Assembly: GCA_031002005.1 (NCBI GenBank)
Contig: CM061918.1
Location: forward strand, 64,576,531 to 64,640,530
Source: Vandiemenella viatica
Taxonomy: Eukaryota > Arthropoda > Insecta > Orthoptera > Morabidae
Direction: 5' to 3'
DNA: 64,000 nucleotides
Shown: one piece after another, positions 10,693-21,015 of the stretch
Position numbering within the stretch: position 1 is the stretch's first letter
Layout of the letters: the number at the start of each line of letters is the position of its first letter
The notes under the pieces: generated by a model
What the model was told of the DNA's origin: nothing
The model's database searches: none
The model's input: only the letters and a program-made list of their open reading frames with translations
Program-made: the position numbers and the translations under genes

Positions 10693-11137
10693 GGGGACGT
10701 CCATTAATTACGTGAGATGTTTTTCCGGAATTCCGGACCCCTCCCCAGTGAGATTTGGTGAGATCTCGTCGGAGCCCCCCTCAAAAATGACGTCAGATTT
10801 TGGCGAAGCCCCCCCCCTCCCTGCTATTTGATCTCGTAGTTTTTTCAGACCTCTTTTTTTTTAAGCTCTCATGCTTCCAAGAGCTGTTATATCCCCCCCC
10901 CCTTTAAGGTCGGTTTCCGCGTCGATTCTAGACCATATACTCCCCACCTCCCTAAAGTCGACATTCGCGTCATTAGTAGACATTTTTTTTAGGTCTACCA
11001 TCCTTTAAGAATTTAAAAACCTCACGTGAGATTTCTGTTGACCCCCCTCCCCCTTGTTGAGATTTCGTGAGATTTCGCCGGAACCCTCCTACCCCCCCTC
11101 CCCCCCAGTTAACCTCAAGTAATTAATGGAAGCCCCC
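10693..11137. mobile_element. Harbinger-like MITE, 445 bp
   Basis: Ends GGGGACGTCCATTAATTACG (left) and GGGGGCTTCCATTAATTACT (right, reverse complement). It is flanked by CAA (10690-10692) and TAA (11138-11140), a slightly decayed 3-bp target duplication. It inserted at the 3' tail of the SINE-1 copy before it. The partner at 63127-63563 is 437 bp. Confidence 0.7.
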
Positions 11138-11140
11138 TAA

Positions 11141-11329
11141 TGCCAAAAGGAAACAAAAAAAGTATCAGCCATATGACGTCCTAACTTTAGGAAACCATAA
11201 TTTACAGCTTGTACAGGCTGTAAATTACGGAACTGTAATATTTATATATATAAATGACTATGTTTTACCTCGAATTATATGTACCAAATACGAGTTTGTG
11301 GTGAAAGTAGGATAGATTTTATTCCCTCC
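11141..11329. other. AT-rich spacer with a small inverted repeat
   Basis: Contains TTTACAGCTTGTACAGGCTGTAAATTAC near 11200-11227, a short palindromic stretch also kept in the duplicate at 63640-63660. No coding content. Confidence 0.5.
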
Positions 11330-11577
11330 TTTGGATTTTTTATTTTTGCATCGGGCTTTACGCCTCGTCGACGTCGAGAGCATTGGAGGCAGGAAAGGAT
11401 TGGGGGGGCAGGGAACGGGAAGGAATTCGACCATCGCCTTTTAAAGGACCCATTCCGTCATTCTCCTGGAGTGATCTTGGGAAACTATGGAAAACCCAAA
11501 TCTGGAAGGGGATTCGAACCCGCGTCCTCCCGAATGCGAGTTCAGAGCGTTAACCGCTCACCCATCACGCTCGGTTT
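11330..11577 (-). mobile_element. tRNA-derived SINE-1, well preserved
   Basis: On the minus strand the element opens with an A box-like TGGGTGAGCGGTTAACG and a B box GGTTCGAATCCCC, the internal RNA polymerase III promoter of a tRNA-derived SINE. The body follows (TTTCCCAAGATCACTCCAGG), then CGACGTCGACGAGGCGTAAA and an A-rich tail. It is the clearest of about eleven SINE-1 copies in the window and the best type sequence for the family. Confidence 0.8.
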
Positions 11578-11590
11578 GGAATTAAGTTAG

Positions 11591-12160
11591 ACAATATAAG
11601 TTCTACAGCTGTACCATTACTATGGATTTCACTATAACGACTCTAAATCGGGACCTCATAGCAATCATTTTTAAAGCCACCAGATCAGCATATTATTTCC
11701 TCAGTACTATCCATTCCTTGTTCGTCAGCCACATTAATCAGTGGAAATATTATTTTGTTGCAGTGTTTTCAAATTGCTAGTCCCTGTTGTTAATAGATAA
11801 TTACATCGTTCTTATACATACATAAGAAATACAATAATATGAACAGGGAAACTGCATAGCCAAAAAAAAAACACTTAATTTTATAATTATTATTATCTCT
11901 ACGTGCTATATCGGATTCATCTAGCGTGAAAATTACCCTCTGTGCCATTCGTTATTATTTACTTTTGTGTTTCTGGTGTTGACCTCAGTTAGTTTCAATG
12001 CTTATTCTTGCTTGCTATGGGTTACACATGTCGTTTTCTACTTATGATCATCATTTCTTTTTATTTCTTTTCCTCGAGTTAACACACTGTATTTTCTTAA
12101 CATACATTTCTTATCGGTTCCTGTCTATTTTTTATTTTATTTATTTATTTAAATTTTACT
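11591..12160. other. No gene or element recognised
   Basis: AT-rich, non-repetitive within this window. Confidence 0.5.
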
Positions 12161-12287
12161 GTCGTCGTCGTCGTCGTCGTCGTCGTCATCGTCGTCATTG
12201 TCGTCGTCTTCGTCGTCGTCGTTGTTGTTATCGCCGTCGTCGTCGTCGTTGTTGTCGTTGTCGTCGTTGTCGTCGTCGCCGTCATCG

Positions 12288-12324
<37 letters not shown>

Positions 12325-12328
12325 CGTT
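12161..12328. repeat. (GTC/GTT)n trinucleotide microsatellite
   Basis: About 168 bases of nearly perfect period three, GTC-rich on the left and grading into pure GTT from about 12289 on. Long frames through it (poly-Arg/Cys one way, poly-Asp/Asn the other) are artefacts of the period. Confidence 0.97.
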
Positions 12329-12809
12329 CTTTTTTTGGTATGCAGTGTTTAAGCTCAAAATTATTCTTACTTTATCGTAATCGGAAATACTACACGTTAT
12401 AATTGTCGCATGAACCACGCGTGAATCAGCCCACATGTAAATAAAACTGTATAGCAGTAACTTCAGCTTGAGTTTCATCAAGAAATGAAAAAAAATTAGA
12501 TTATTTTCGTAACATCGAACAGATAAGATGCTTCAACTTTTTGGAACAAACTGCATATTCCCAATTAACGAAATAAAAGTTAGTTGCATTGGTATTTTAC
12601 TCATTATATGTACAGTAAATCTGATCAATAACAGCGAAAGAACTTCGTTTACAACATCCAGTTATTGTTACATTTGGACTGCACTGAATTTAATTCCAAT
12701 GACTGCATGCTCCGATAGTAATTTCACTAGTCATCTTATTACCTCTTTCTTATTATTTGCTTTATTATTGTCTTATGTACTTTTAGTGTTAACAGTGAAA
12801 TGAGGGATT
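12329..12809. other. No gene or element recognised
   Basis: AT-rich. The frame at 12528-12803 encodes a hydrophobic, low-complexity peptide with no family signature. Confidence 0.45.
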
Positions 12810-13300
12810 TGCGTTACTATAAAACTTTGATCAGACCATTGCTTGAATATATTGCTTGTAGTATGGAGCCCACATTTTGGGAATCAAATACAGGAGTTGG
12901 TGGAGATGTATAGGAGGGCTGCTAAATTTGTTTCTGTAAATTACCTCAAAACACAATCAGTAACAGATATGATAAAAGAGCTGGAATGGGATTCATTGGA
13001 AGACAGGAGGAGGGTGAAGAGAGTCATGGGAATGTACAAGACGTATATTGGTGATGAGGCATGGAAAGATATTGGTGCAAGAGTTAGGAGTAATGCATTG
13101 AAGGGATAAGATGACCACAATCTGGCGCTAGATTTCAGGGACAAGGGTGTGGGAAGATCTTCTTTCGTAGATAAAGGGGTTACGGATTGGAATAAGTTAC
13201 CAAAAGAAATGTTAGATAATTTACCAGAAACATTGAAAGAACTTAAAGTTGAAATTTGTAAAGTGTAAAAATAGTTAGGTAGAGTAAAGGGGGAAAGTGG
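12810..13300 (+). mobile_element. CR1-like LINE (family C), 3' part
   Basis: Starts at the LVRPLLEY-type segment and continues through IKELEWDSLEDRRRVKRVM and YIGDEAWKDIGARV to an NKLPKEM-like end, the same order as the copy at 17.0-17.7 kb. 5' truncated, with one premature stop near 13108. It abuts a minus-strand copy at 13345-13950, tail to tail. Confidence 0.75.
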
Positions 13301-13344
13301 ATGTGTAGGGAAATTTCCACTGGATCGGGCATCCATACATCTAC

Positions 13345-13950
13345 TTTTGCCATCTACGAATATTCATTTTAAATTCCTTCAGCGTTTTTGGTAAATTAAT
13401 CACTTTCTTTGTTAATTTATTCAAATCCCTTATTCCCTTAACCACAAAAAAAAAAAAATTTAAAAAATTTATAAAAATAGCCTACTCTCTTATGCATGAA
13501 ATTGGGTACCAGTTTATGGCCTTGGTCATCTTTTCCTTTCCATGCACTACTCCCAATTATTCGACCAATATCACTCCAAGCTCCATCATCAACACACTAC
13601 TTGCACTCTCCCAGCACTCACTGATGGATCTTTCGGCCCGGCGGTTCTTCAGCATTGTCGTCAATAAGAATGCGGACTGTATTCAGCAACGTTATCAACT
13701 TACTTCCGCCTAGGCAATAAAACAATTATTGTATGAGTACTAAATGTGAAGGAAGATTAAACATGAAAAGCTTGGGTCAGTAAGAATAATGTTTTGTTAG
13801 GGGGATTTTAACTTCATCCCTTTCTATTCCACCTTACCCAAACAAGTTCCTAACCAAAATTTTGAATCCCATTTCCTCACTTATCTGTACATTTCCTCCT
13901 CACCCTCTCTGCTGCATGCCCACCTGAGGCTATTAAGCATTTAATAAAGA
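13345..13950 (-). mobile_element. CR1-like LINE (family C), 3' part, opposite strand
   Basis: The plus strand shows complements of the same 3' region (CCTTCAGCGTTTTTGGTAAA, GGCCTTGGTCATCTTTTCC, CAATATCACTCCAAGC). It is more decayed than its neighbour and carries about 150 bases of unrelated sequence at 13630-13790. Confidence 0.6.
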
Positions 13951-14371
13951 ATTACTCTACATTCAAACCTTTTATCTCTGTACCTGGAAAGCTGACCCCT
14001 TTTATCTTTAGTCTCTGTTGACCTACCCTCCTAGATATCCTACCCACCTGTTTGCAACCCAATTCCCGTGTTAATCCTATTATACTAGGGTTACCAGAAT
14101 TATTTCTCCGAATCCGGGGACGCTTCAGAACTTTATCACCAAAATCCGGGGACGATTCCAGCATTTGTTCTAATGACGCGTTGCAGTTTTATGTTATATG
14201 ATAAAAGGTTGGGTTAACTTAAAAGAAACATATTTATCTTTTAAGAGCGAAGTTTTTTACGGTATCGTTAAATAAATTTGGGCTTCCAGCCACGTTATGA
14301 TGTCACACTTGTTCGGACGTTTCGAAGGTGTCTATCTCAGCCCACATTTTCAACCAAAAGTCAATGACTAA

Positions 14372-14560
14372 CTAAGGAATAAACATTTCTTCTTTCGTTG
14401 AAGTAAGTTTCTTCACTAAATTACCCAGTATCATGGAAGACTCAATTGCTGTGACATCAGTGCCTTCTGCCAGTATTATTGCATCCTGAAAAAGGAGCAA
14501 AGTTGAGTTTGCAAAATTCGTCCACAAGAAGGTGCAGGGATCATCAAACCACTTAAGCAT
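14372..14560 (-). pseudogene. Possible hAT-type transposase fragment
   Basis: A 62-codon minus-strand frame beginning MLKWFDDPCTFLWTNFAN and ending in KEEMFIP. Its protein-like composition and position inside hAT-type inverted repeats suggest a remnant of the element's own transposase. I do not recognise a specific domain, and no catalytic residues can be assigned. Confidence 0.4.
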
Positions 14561-14671
14561 TACTGGGCATTTGTCTTCTAACCGGAAGAACTATTTGTGA
14601 GCAGGATAGATTTCACATCTTCTTCTGATAACTGCCAGAAGAGAAAAGCCGCCTAATTTACTGTAACATAG

Positions 14672-14704
<33 letters not shown>

Positions 14705-16351
14705 CGTCAGTCTTTTGACTGGTTTGATCCAATCCTCCATCCCTTCCTATCCTATGCTAACCTCTTCATTTCTACATACCCCTTACAGCCCACGTCCTCC
14801 ACTATCTGCTTCATATATTCTAATCTCTGTCTTCCTCTACAGTTCTTGCCTTCGACTGTTCCCTCCACTAACAAATTAACCAATCCTGCATGTCTCAAAA
14901 TATGACCTACCAGCCTGTCTCTTCTTTCCGTAAGCTTCTTCCACAAACTTCTTTTCTCACCCATCATTTCCAAAACTCGTTCATTTCTTACTTTGTGTGT
15001 CCACTTAATTTTCAGCATACTTCTGTAGCACTACATTTCAAATGCTTCAATTTTCTTTATTTCCGGTATTCCTAAGGTCCATGTTTCGCTACCATAAAGT
15101 GCTGTGCTCCACACAAAGAGTTTTAAAAATTCTTTCTAATTCCCAGATCAATATTTGAAACTAAAAGGTTTCTGTTTTCATGAAGCCTCTTTTTGCTAGT
15201 GCTATTCTGCTTTTAACATCATTCCTGCTTCGGCCATCGGTTGTAATTTTACTTCCCAAGTAACAGAATTCACTTACTTCCCCTATTGCACCCGATCCTA
15301 TTTTTATATTTAATCTACTAGTATTGGTATCATTTCTGCTACATTTCATCACTTTTGTCTTGCTTTGATTTATATTCAGTGCAAAATCTTCCTTCAGTAT
15401 TTTGTTCATGCCATTCAGTAACTTCTCAATATCCTCAGCGCTCTCTGCAAACAAGACAATGTCGTCAGCAAATCGTAGCATACTGATTTTTTCTCCCTGA
15501 AAACTTATGCCACATGGAAATTTTTCTTTGACTTTCTTCATTGCTTCTTCTACATACAAGTTGAATATTAACGGGGATAGACTACAACCTTGTCTCACAC
15601 CCTTTTTAACTGATACCTTGTGTCACACCCTTTTTAACTGATGCATGTCTCTCGTGATTCTTTACTTTTATTATAACCACCTGATTCTTATATAGTTTAT
15701 AGAGTATTCTTCTATCTCGATACTTTAGACCTGACTTCTTTAAAATTTTGAACATCTTGTCCCACCTAACATTATCAAAAGCTTTTCTAAATTAACAAAT
15801 GCCATAAAAGTATCTTTGTTTTTCTTAATCCGCCCTTCAAGTATTAATCTTAATGACAGAATTGCTTCCCTTGTACCGCGATTTTTCCTAAACCCAAACT
15901 GATCTTCACCTACTACCTCTTCTACTACCCTTTCCATCCTTCTGTATACTATTCTGGTCAATAATTTTGAAGCATGTGTTGTTACACTAATGGTGCGATA
16001 ATTCTCACACTTGTCGGCTTGTGCTTTCTTTGGAAGTGTGAAGATGATATTTTTATTAAAATCAGTTGGAATTTCTCCTGTTTCATAAATTTTTTATATC
16101 AGCTTGAATAATCTTTCGATTCCTTCCTCTCCTAGTGATTTAAGAAGTTCTGCAGGGATCTCATCAATTCCAACTGCCTTATTTGCTTTCAAGTCATTCA
16201 GAGCTTTAATAAATTCTGTCCTCAAAACAGGATCTCCTAAGTCATCAATGTCGACATCGCCTTGCTTTTCCATTACACTATTGTTCAATTCGTCCCCGAC
16301 ATACAGTTTCTCAATGTAGTATTTCTTTGTAATCTTGACCTCCCCTCCCAC
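14672..16351 (-). mobile_element. LINE family A, 5'-truncated
   Basis: Minus-strand non-LTR element with its poly-A tail shown as poly-T at 14672-14699 and about 1.65 kb of body. Coding blocks run from the start of the RT domain (16094-16351, KALNDLKANKAVGIDEIP) to the post-RT region (14752-15018, WTHKVRNERVLEMMGEKRS). The endonuclease is missing. Unusually, the 5' side is bounded by a plus-strand A run of about 37 bases (16355-16393). Confidence 0.85.
15161..16351 (-). pseudogene. LINE-A reverse transcriptase, broken
   Basis: The reverse transcriptase would copy element RNA at the target site. Blocks in order: KALNDLKANKAVGIDEIPAE (16094-16351), DQFGFRKNRGTREAI with MAFVNLEK (15740-15961), then MRQGCSLSPLIFNLYVEEAM and the catalytic FADD (about 15463-15475) in 15161-15598. 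Frame changes lie near 15965-16090 and 15600-15740, and the stretch around 15600-15650 contains a short duplicated CACACCCTTTTTAACTGAT. Domain order is normal for a non-LTR RT. I could not place the clade firmly; it is neither the RTE-like nor the CR1-like family seen elsewhere in this window. Confidence 0.8.
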
Positions 16352-16353
16352 CC

Positions 16354-16396
<43 letters not shown>

Positions 16397-16492
16397 GAGG
16401 AAAACAGTAAAAATCCGGGGACATTGCGGGGACGAAACCTATCCAGGGACAGAGAGCTAAATACGGAGACGTCTGGTAACCCTATGTTATAC

Positions 16493-16912
16493 AGCACTGT
16501 GTCACTGCAGACTTGCCAGCTGATATAGTGAAGGGCGTGTGGTGTGTTGAGGTGGCGTTCCCGTCGGGAGCCTCTCCCGGGGCCCGGTTGCCAAGTTGGT
16601 CTACTGGGCAGGCGGACTCCAACAGGTGATCACACGGCCCACACCTCCTCGATAAGATGTCAGCGCCTGCAGCTGCAACGGCACCAGATTCAAACTTCCA
16701 GCCTCATCTTCTCATTACGGTTTATAAGCGACTTGCCTTAATCACCTACGCCAATTCGGGTACAACCACCAATATCTGCCAAGAAAACTGCACGATACTC
16801 CACCGAATTAACACTACTCATATGGAACACAGCGTAAAACATTCACGGACAGATTGCAGACTTAGGCTCCCCAACGCATGCCCGATGTCTCTCATGATTC
16901 TCCACTTCTATC
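16493..16912. other. No gene or element recognised
   Basis: Somewhat GC-rich at 16535-16690, with short frames on the plus strand but no recognisable protein. Confidence 0.4.
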
Positions 16913-16985
16913 TTTTTTTTTTTTTTTTTTTTTTTTTACTCTATCAGTCTCTCGATTGGTTTGATGCAATCCCCCAGGATATCTA
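16913..16985 (-). mobile_element. LINE-A 3' terminal scrap
   Basis: A T run of about 22 bases followed by TCAGTCTCTCGATTGGTTTGATGCAATCC-like sequence: only the last 40-50 bases of LINE-A plus its tail. Confidence 0.6.
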
Positions 16986-17775
16986 GTTGGGTTGGAAAAA
17001 TGGGATGAAGATAAATGCAGAAAAGAGTCAGCTTATTAGATACACAAATAAAAAACTAAAGGTTTATTATGATTATAAGGTGGGGAAATAATTGCTAATT
17101 GAAGACTTGAAATGTAAATATCTTGGCAGTACATTTGATTACAAGCTTAACTGGGCAGATCACATTGGACAGGTAGTAAGAAAAGGTTTCAAAATTCTAC
17201 ATTTGTTGAAGGGGATGTACGAGAGAAGTAAAGGAATTGGGATAATACAAAACTTTGGTCAGACCATTTCTTGAATATGGTAGTGTAGTATTGGATCCAC
17301 ATTTTGAGTATCAAATACAGGAGTTGGAGAAGGTGCAAAGAAGGGCTGCTAGATTTGTTTCTAGAAATTATCGCAGAACGCAATCAGTAACAGAAATGAT
17401 GAAAGAGCTGGAATGGCAATCATTGGAAGACAGAAGGAGGGTGAAGAGGATCATGGGAGTGTACAAGGCGTATATTGGTGATGAGGTATGGAAAGATATT
17501 GGTGTAAGAATTGAAAGTAATGCATATAAAGGAAAAGATGACCATGACCAGAAGCTGGCACTCGATTTCAGGCACAAGGGTGTGGGAAAATTCTCTTTTT
17601 TAGGTAAGGGTGTTAGGGATTGGTAAAAAGTTACCAAGAGAAATGATGAATAATTTGCCAAAAACGTTGAAAGAATTTAAAGTTAAAATTTGTAAAGGGT
17701 AAATGTACGTGGATGCAGAAAAGGGGAAACGGGTGTTTAGGGAAATTGCCGCAGGAGCGTGCGCTCCATTACAGT
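16986..17775 (+). mobile_element. CR1-like LINE (family C), best 3' copy
   Basis: Encodes, from 17092 on, the post-RT region LLIEDLKCKYLGSTFDYKLN, then LEYGSVV (about 17272), RRAARFVSRNYRRTQSV, EWQSLEDRRRVKRIMGV, YIGDEVWKDIGV and, near 17620-17660, NKLPREMMNN. This is the C-terminus of CR1/L2-type polyproteins. One frameshift lies near 17225-17255 and another at about 17622. The 3' end falls near 17770. The RT domain proper is absent, so this is a 5'-truncated copy. Confidence 0.8.
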
Positions 17776-17789
17776 TTAACTTAATTTGT

Positions 17790-18274
17790 TGCTGGTTTGT
17801 TGCAATCCTCCATCCCTTCCTATCCTATGCTAACCTTTTCATTCTACATACCTCTTAGAACCTACGTCGTCAATGATCTGCTTCATATATTCTAATTTCT
17901 GTCTTCCTCTGCAGTTCTTACCTTCGGCTGTTCCCTCCACTAACAAATCCTGCGTGTCTCAGAATATAATCTACCACCCAGTCCCTTCTTTCTGTAAGCC
18001 TCTTCCACAAACTTCTTTTCTCACCAATCATTTCAAAAACTCGTTCATTTCGTACTTTATCTGTTCGCCTAATTCACAACATCCCGTTATAGTACCATGT
18101 TTTAAATGCTTCATTTTCCTTCTTTCTGGTATTCCTAAAGTCCATGCTGTCTTCCATACATAGATTTTTCAGAAGTTCTAGATTAATATTTGTAACTAAT
18201 AGATTTCTCTTTTTCAAGGAAGCTCTTTTTGCTAGTGCTATTCTGCTTTTAACATCATTCCCGCTTCGACCATC
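17790..18274 (-). mobile_element. LINE-A copy, left part, interrupted
   Basis: Minus-strand LINE-A from its 3' end up to the sequence CGCTTCGACCATC, where an LTR-like element is inserted. The LINE resumes at 19887 with GGTTGTA, so joining the two flanks restores the LINE-A order seen at 15230-15245. Confidence 0.8.
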
Positions 18275-18803
18275 TGTAACAGCTCTCAAACCTAAACTTA
18301 AATGGAATGGTATTTTATGAAGCACTTATGGTAAGCTAGAGTTTGGTTGAATATGATCTTTTATGTTTGGTTTTAAATCAATTGTAAATCAGTGTATATA
18401 GACTTTGTTTTATGAAAAGTAATTATTTAGAGACCATTTAATATGTTTAAGAACAAAATTGTGCAAGAGAATTGCTTAAATTTTTATAATTCCAAATATT
18501 AATGCAAGTTACGATGTTTAAAGAACAATTTACTACAGTTTAAAATGATTTCTGTGAATAATTTTGTGTTTAAGTATCTTTAATTTCCATTTCTGACCAT
18601 TTTGTATTGATTGTAAATGATTATGTTTTCATTCTGATTGTTTTTAATATGTTTCAATTGTTTAAGTATTGTTAATGTTCAAGAAATTTCTGGCGGAAGC
18701 TTATGAAGTGTTCTAGAAATTTTGATGGAGTTTATATGAAGCTAACATCCGAGAGAGAGAAACAGTTTTCACCGACTCAATTTACGACGGCCAAGAACTG
18801 TAT

Positions 18804-19825
18804 TTTATTTATTTATTTGGCCTTTGGTCTGGAACCATTTAGCAAGCATTCTACATTAACGCGTATTTATTGTTGTCTTGTTACAACATATTGGAGGCTT
18901 CAAATATTGATTTCCGTGTCTCGAAGGTAGCGAACGATTGCCCTGTAGATCTGCACATTTCTTGACTGTAGAATGGTGGTGACGCTCGCTGGAAATTTGG
19001 CGTTAAGCTGTTCTAGGCGCCTGTAGGAACGCCTGCGCTGCGATCGAAACCGCGAACGGTACAGCATCATGTGATTAAGGTCGGCGATCTCTTGGTCGAA
19101 AGTGCATATAGGTGTTTCTATTATATTGAGGCGGTATAGGTGCTGTGGGTAACAACCGTGTCCTAATCTCATTCTAATAATGGTTGTTGCGTGTCTTCGT
19201 ACTATTTTGTGCTCTGCGAATCAGGGTGTCTTCGGTATTGTAGGCTGTACTGCTGAATAGTGTCTTCCTCTAAGTAGCTGCGTCCGGGACTAGTCTTCAT
19301 TCCAATTGAGGTGTGCCTTCCTAGAGTCTATTGGGATGAAATTCCTCCAAGGTAGCTGGATGCCTGCATAGTGCCCTTCGTTGATGCTCTGTTTCGCTAA
19401 TTGGTCGACGATTTCATTGTGTACTATTCCTATGTGACCTTTGATTCAGAGAAAGTGTACTTGTATGCCATCTGAAGAAGCTTCTGAAATTAATCTTATT
19501 ATTTCATAAAGGTATTGGTGCGTTTTGTTACTCCATACTGGGTTCTGTAATTTCTGGAGAGCGCTCTTAGGGTCAGTAAGTATTAAGATTCTTGGAAAGT
19601 GCTTGTCTAGCCCGTATTTGATGGCTGCGCACATGGCTGTAGTTTCCGCTGTGTAAATTGACGTCTCTGCAGGTAGTAATGTTTGTCCGAACTCATTAGT
19701 ATGTGGGCAATAATAAGCGTATCCTGTCTGTGAAAGAAGTGTTGTATACAATCGCTGGATTGTGTGTATTCATGTAAACAGTATCGTTGCCGTCGTGTTT
19801 ATGAAAATAAAAGCAACTTTAAACT
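18804..19825 (-). mobile_element. RNase H-bearing LINE (I/Jockey-like), 3' fragment
   Basis: Flanked by perfect 9-bp repeats GAACTGTAT (18795-18803 and 19826-19834). The 3' tail, seen on the plus strand as (TTTA)n at 18804-18818, confirms minus orientation. It encodes the end of an RNase H domain and the C-terminal zinc-type region. Strongly 5'-truncated. Confidence 0.8.
18900..19751 (-). pseudogene. LINE RNase H and C-terminal region, broken
   Basis: RNase H in such elements removes the RNA strand after reverse transcription. 19446-19751 encodes SIYTAETTAMCAAIKYGL (catalytic E), ILILTDPKSALQKLQ (catalytic D) and, past a stop near 19446, an IKGHIGIVHNEIVDQLAK segment with the late H and D motifs. 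18900-19172 encodes MRLGHGCYPQHLYRLNI with C-terminal DLNHMMLY, the end of such polyproteins. One nonsense codon and at least one frame change separate them. Confidence 0.75.
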
Positions 19826-19886
19826 GAACTGTATCCTGGGCTAGTTATTTATCATATTAATTAAACCACGAACAATCTAATACATC

Positions 19887-20720
19887 GGTTGTATTTTTAT
19901 TTCCCAAGTAGCAAAATTCACTAACTTCTTCTGTCACAGCCGACCCTATTTTTTATATTTAATCTCCTATTGTTGGTATCATTTCTGTTACATTTCATCA
20001 CTTTGTATTTGCTTTTGTTTTATAATTAATCCAAAATTTCCCTTCAATATTTTGTTCATGACATTCAGTAACTTCTCGATATTCTCGGCTTATTCTGCTA
20101 ACAAGACAATGTCATCAGCAAATCGCAGCATACTGATTTTTTCTCCTTGAACACTTCCGTCTCTAAAGACCACGTTGTTACAAAGGGACGTTAAACTGTT
20201 ACAAAAAAAAAAAAAAAAAAAAAAAAAATCCTTGAACACTTACGACACATTCAAATCTTTCTTTCACTTCCTTTATTGCTTCTTCTACATACAAGTTGAA
20301 TATTAATGGGAATAGACTACAACGTTAGCTCACATAATTTTTAACTGATTCTCTACATTTATTATAGCTACTTGATTCTTATAAAGATTATAAAGTATTC
20401 TTCTATCTCGGTATTTTATACCAAACTTCTTTAAAATTTTGAACATCTTGTCCCACTTAACATTACCACAAGCTTTTTCTAAATCAACAATCGCCATAAA
20501 AGTACCTTTGTTTTTCTTGATCCGTCCTTCAACTATTTATCTTAAGGCCAGAATCGCTTCTCTTGTACCGCGGTTTTTCCTACACCTAAACTGATCTTCA
20601 CCTACTATCCCTTCTACTATACTTTCCAGTTTTCTGTATATTATTCTGGACAGTAATTTTGAAGCATGTGTTGTTAGACTTATAGTGCGATAATTCTCAC
20701 AACTGTCAGCTTGTTCTTTT
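19887..20720 (-). mobile_element. LINE-A copy, right part, with SINE tail inserted
   Basis: Continuation of the LINE-A copy that starts at 17790. It covers the RT region (FADD complement at about 20110-20125) and the upstream blocks to about 20720, and is interrupted by a poly-A-tailed insertion at 20157-20228. Frames are heavily broken. Confidence 0.75.
20157..20228 (+). mobile_element. 5'-truncated SINE with poly-A and perfect 13-bp TSD
   Basis: About 45 bases of unique sequence (CTCTAAAGACCACGTTGTTA...) end in an A run of about 26. The direct repeats TCCTTGAACACTT (20144-20156 and 20229-20241) are identical. This is a textbook LINE-mobilised insertion of a heavily truncated retroposon. 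Confidence 0.85.
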
Positions 20721-21015
20721 TTTTATACCCTCTTGATTCTTGTGTAAGGTTATAAACTATTTTTCCATCTCGGTTTTTTAGACTGACTCCTTTGAAAGTA
20801 TGAACATCTTGTCCCACCGAACATGCTCAAAAGCTTTACCTAAATCAACAAACGCCATAAATGTATCTTTGCTTTTCTTGATCCACCCTTCAAGTGTGAA
20901 TCTTAAAGCTAGAATTGCTTCTCTTGTACTGCGGTTTTTCCTAAATTCAAACTTATCCTGGTCAGTAACTTTGAAACATGTGATGTTAGACTTATTTTTC
21001 GGCAATTTTATGCTC
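20721..21015 (-). mobile_element. Second LINE-A fragment adjoining the first
   Basis: Repeats the coding stretch already present at 20380-20640: minus-strand DQDKFEFRKNRSTREAILAL, AFVDLGKAF and DKMFILSKES. Two independent, differently diverged LINE-A segments therefore sit side by side, not one continuous element. Confidence 0.75.

Larger units (their letters stand above)
8955..11590 (+). repeat. Composite SINE/MITE block duplicated at 61842-64000
   Basis: The same six components occur in the same order and orientation in both places: SINE-2 (-), Harbinger-like MITE, SINE-1 (-), SINE-1 (+), Harbinger-like MITE, SINE-1 (-). The sequence between components also matches, for example the unique spacer at 10330-10480 against 62750-62915. 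The main difference is the first MITE, 760 bp here and 286 bp in the other copy. The right boundary here is near 11590; the other copy runs off the window. Confidence 0.85.
14086..16484. mobile_element. hAT-like element split by a LINE insertion
   Basis: Terminal inverted repeats TAGGGTTACCAGA (left) and TAGGGTTACCAGAC (right, reverse complement). The flanking 8-mers TATTATAC (14078-14085) and TGTTATAC (16485-16492) match at 7 of 8, as expected for hAT. Subterminal AATCCGGGGACG repeats occur on both sides (14110, 14142, 16410). About 1.7 kb in the middle is a LINE-A copy, so the original element was roughly 0.7 kb. A short transposase-like frame remains at 14372-14560. Confidence 0.75.
18275..19882. 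mobile_element. Solo-LTR-like insertion, itself interrupted
   Basis: Starts TGTAACAGCTCTC, ends AACAATCTAATA, and is flanked by perfect CATC repeats (18271-18274 and 19883-19886). Without the nested LINE (18804-19825 plus one target copy) it is about 577 bases and non-coding. A TG start, 4-bp target duplication and this size suggest a solo LTR of a Gypsy-like element, but the TA end is atypical and no internal region is present to prove it. Confidence 0.5.

Noticed and set aside
11998..12481. Long frames rich in Arg/Cys or Asp/Asn
   Set aside because: Produced by the period-three microsatellite.
16262..16528. Frame with a lysine run (and phenylalanine run on the other strand)
   Set aside because: Artefact of the poly-A tract at 16355-16393.
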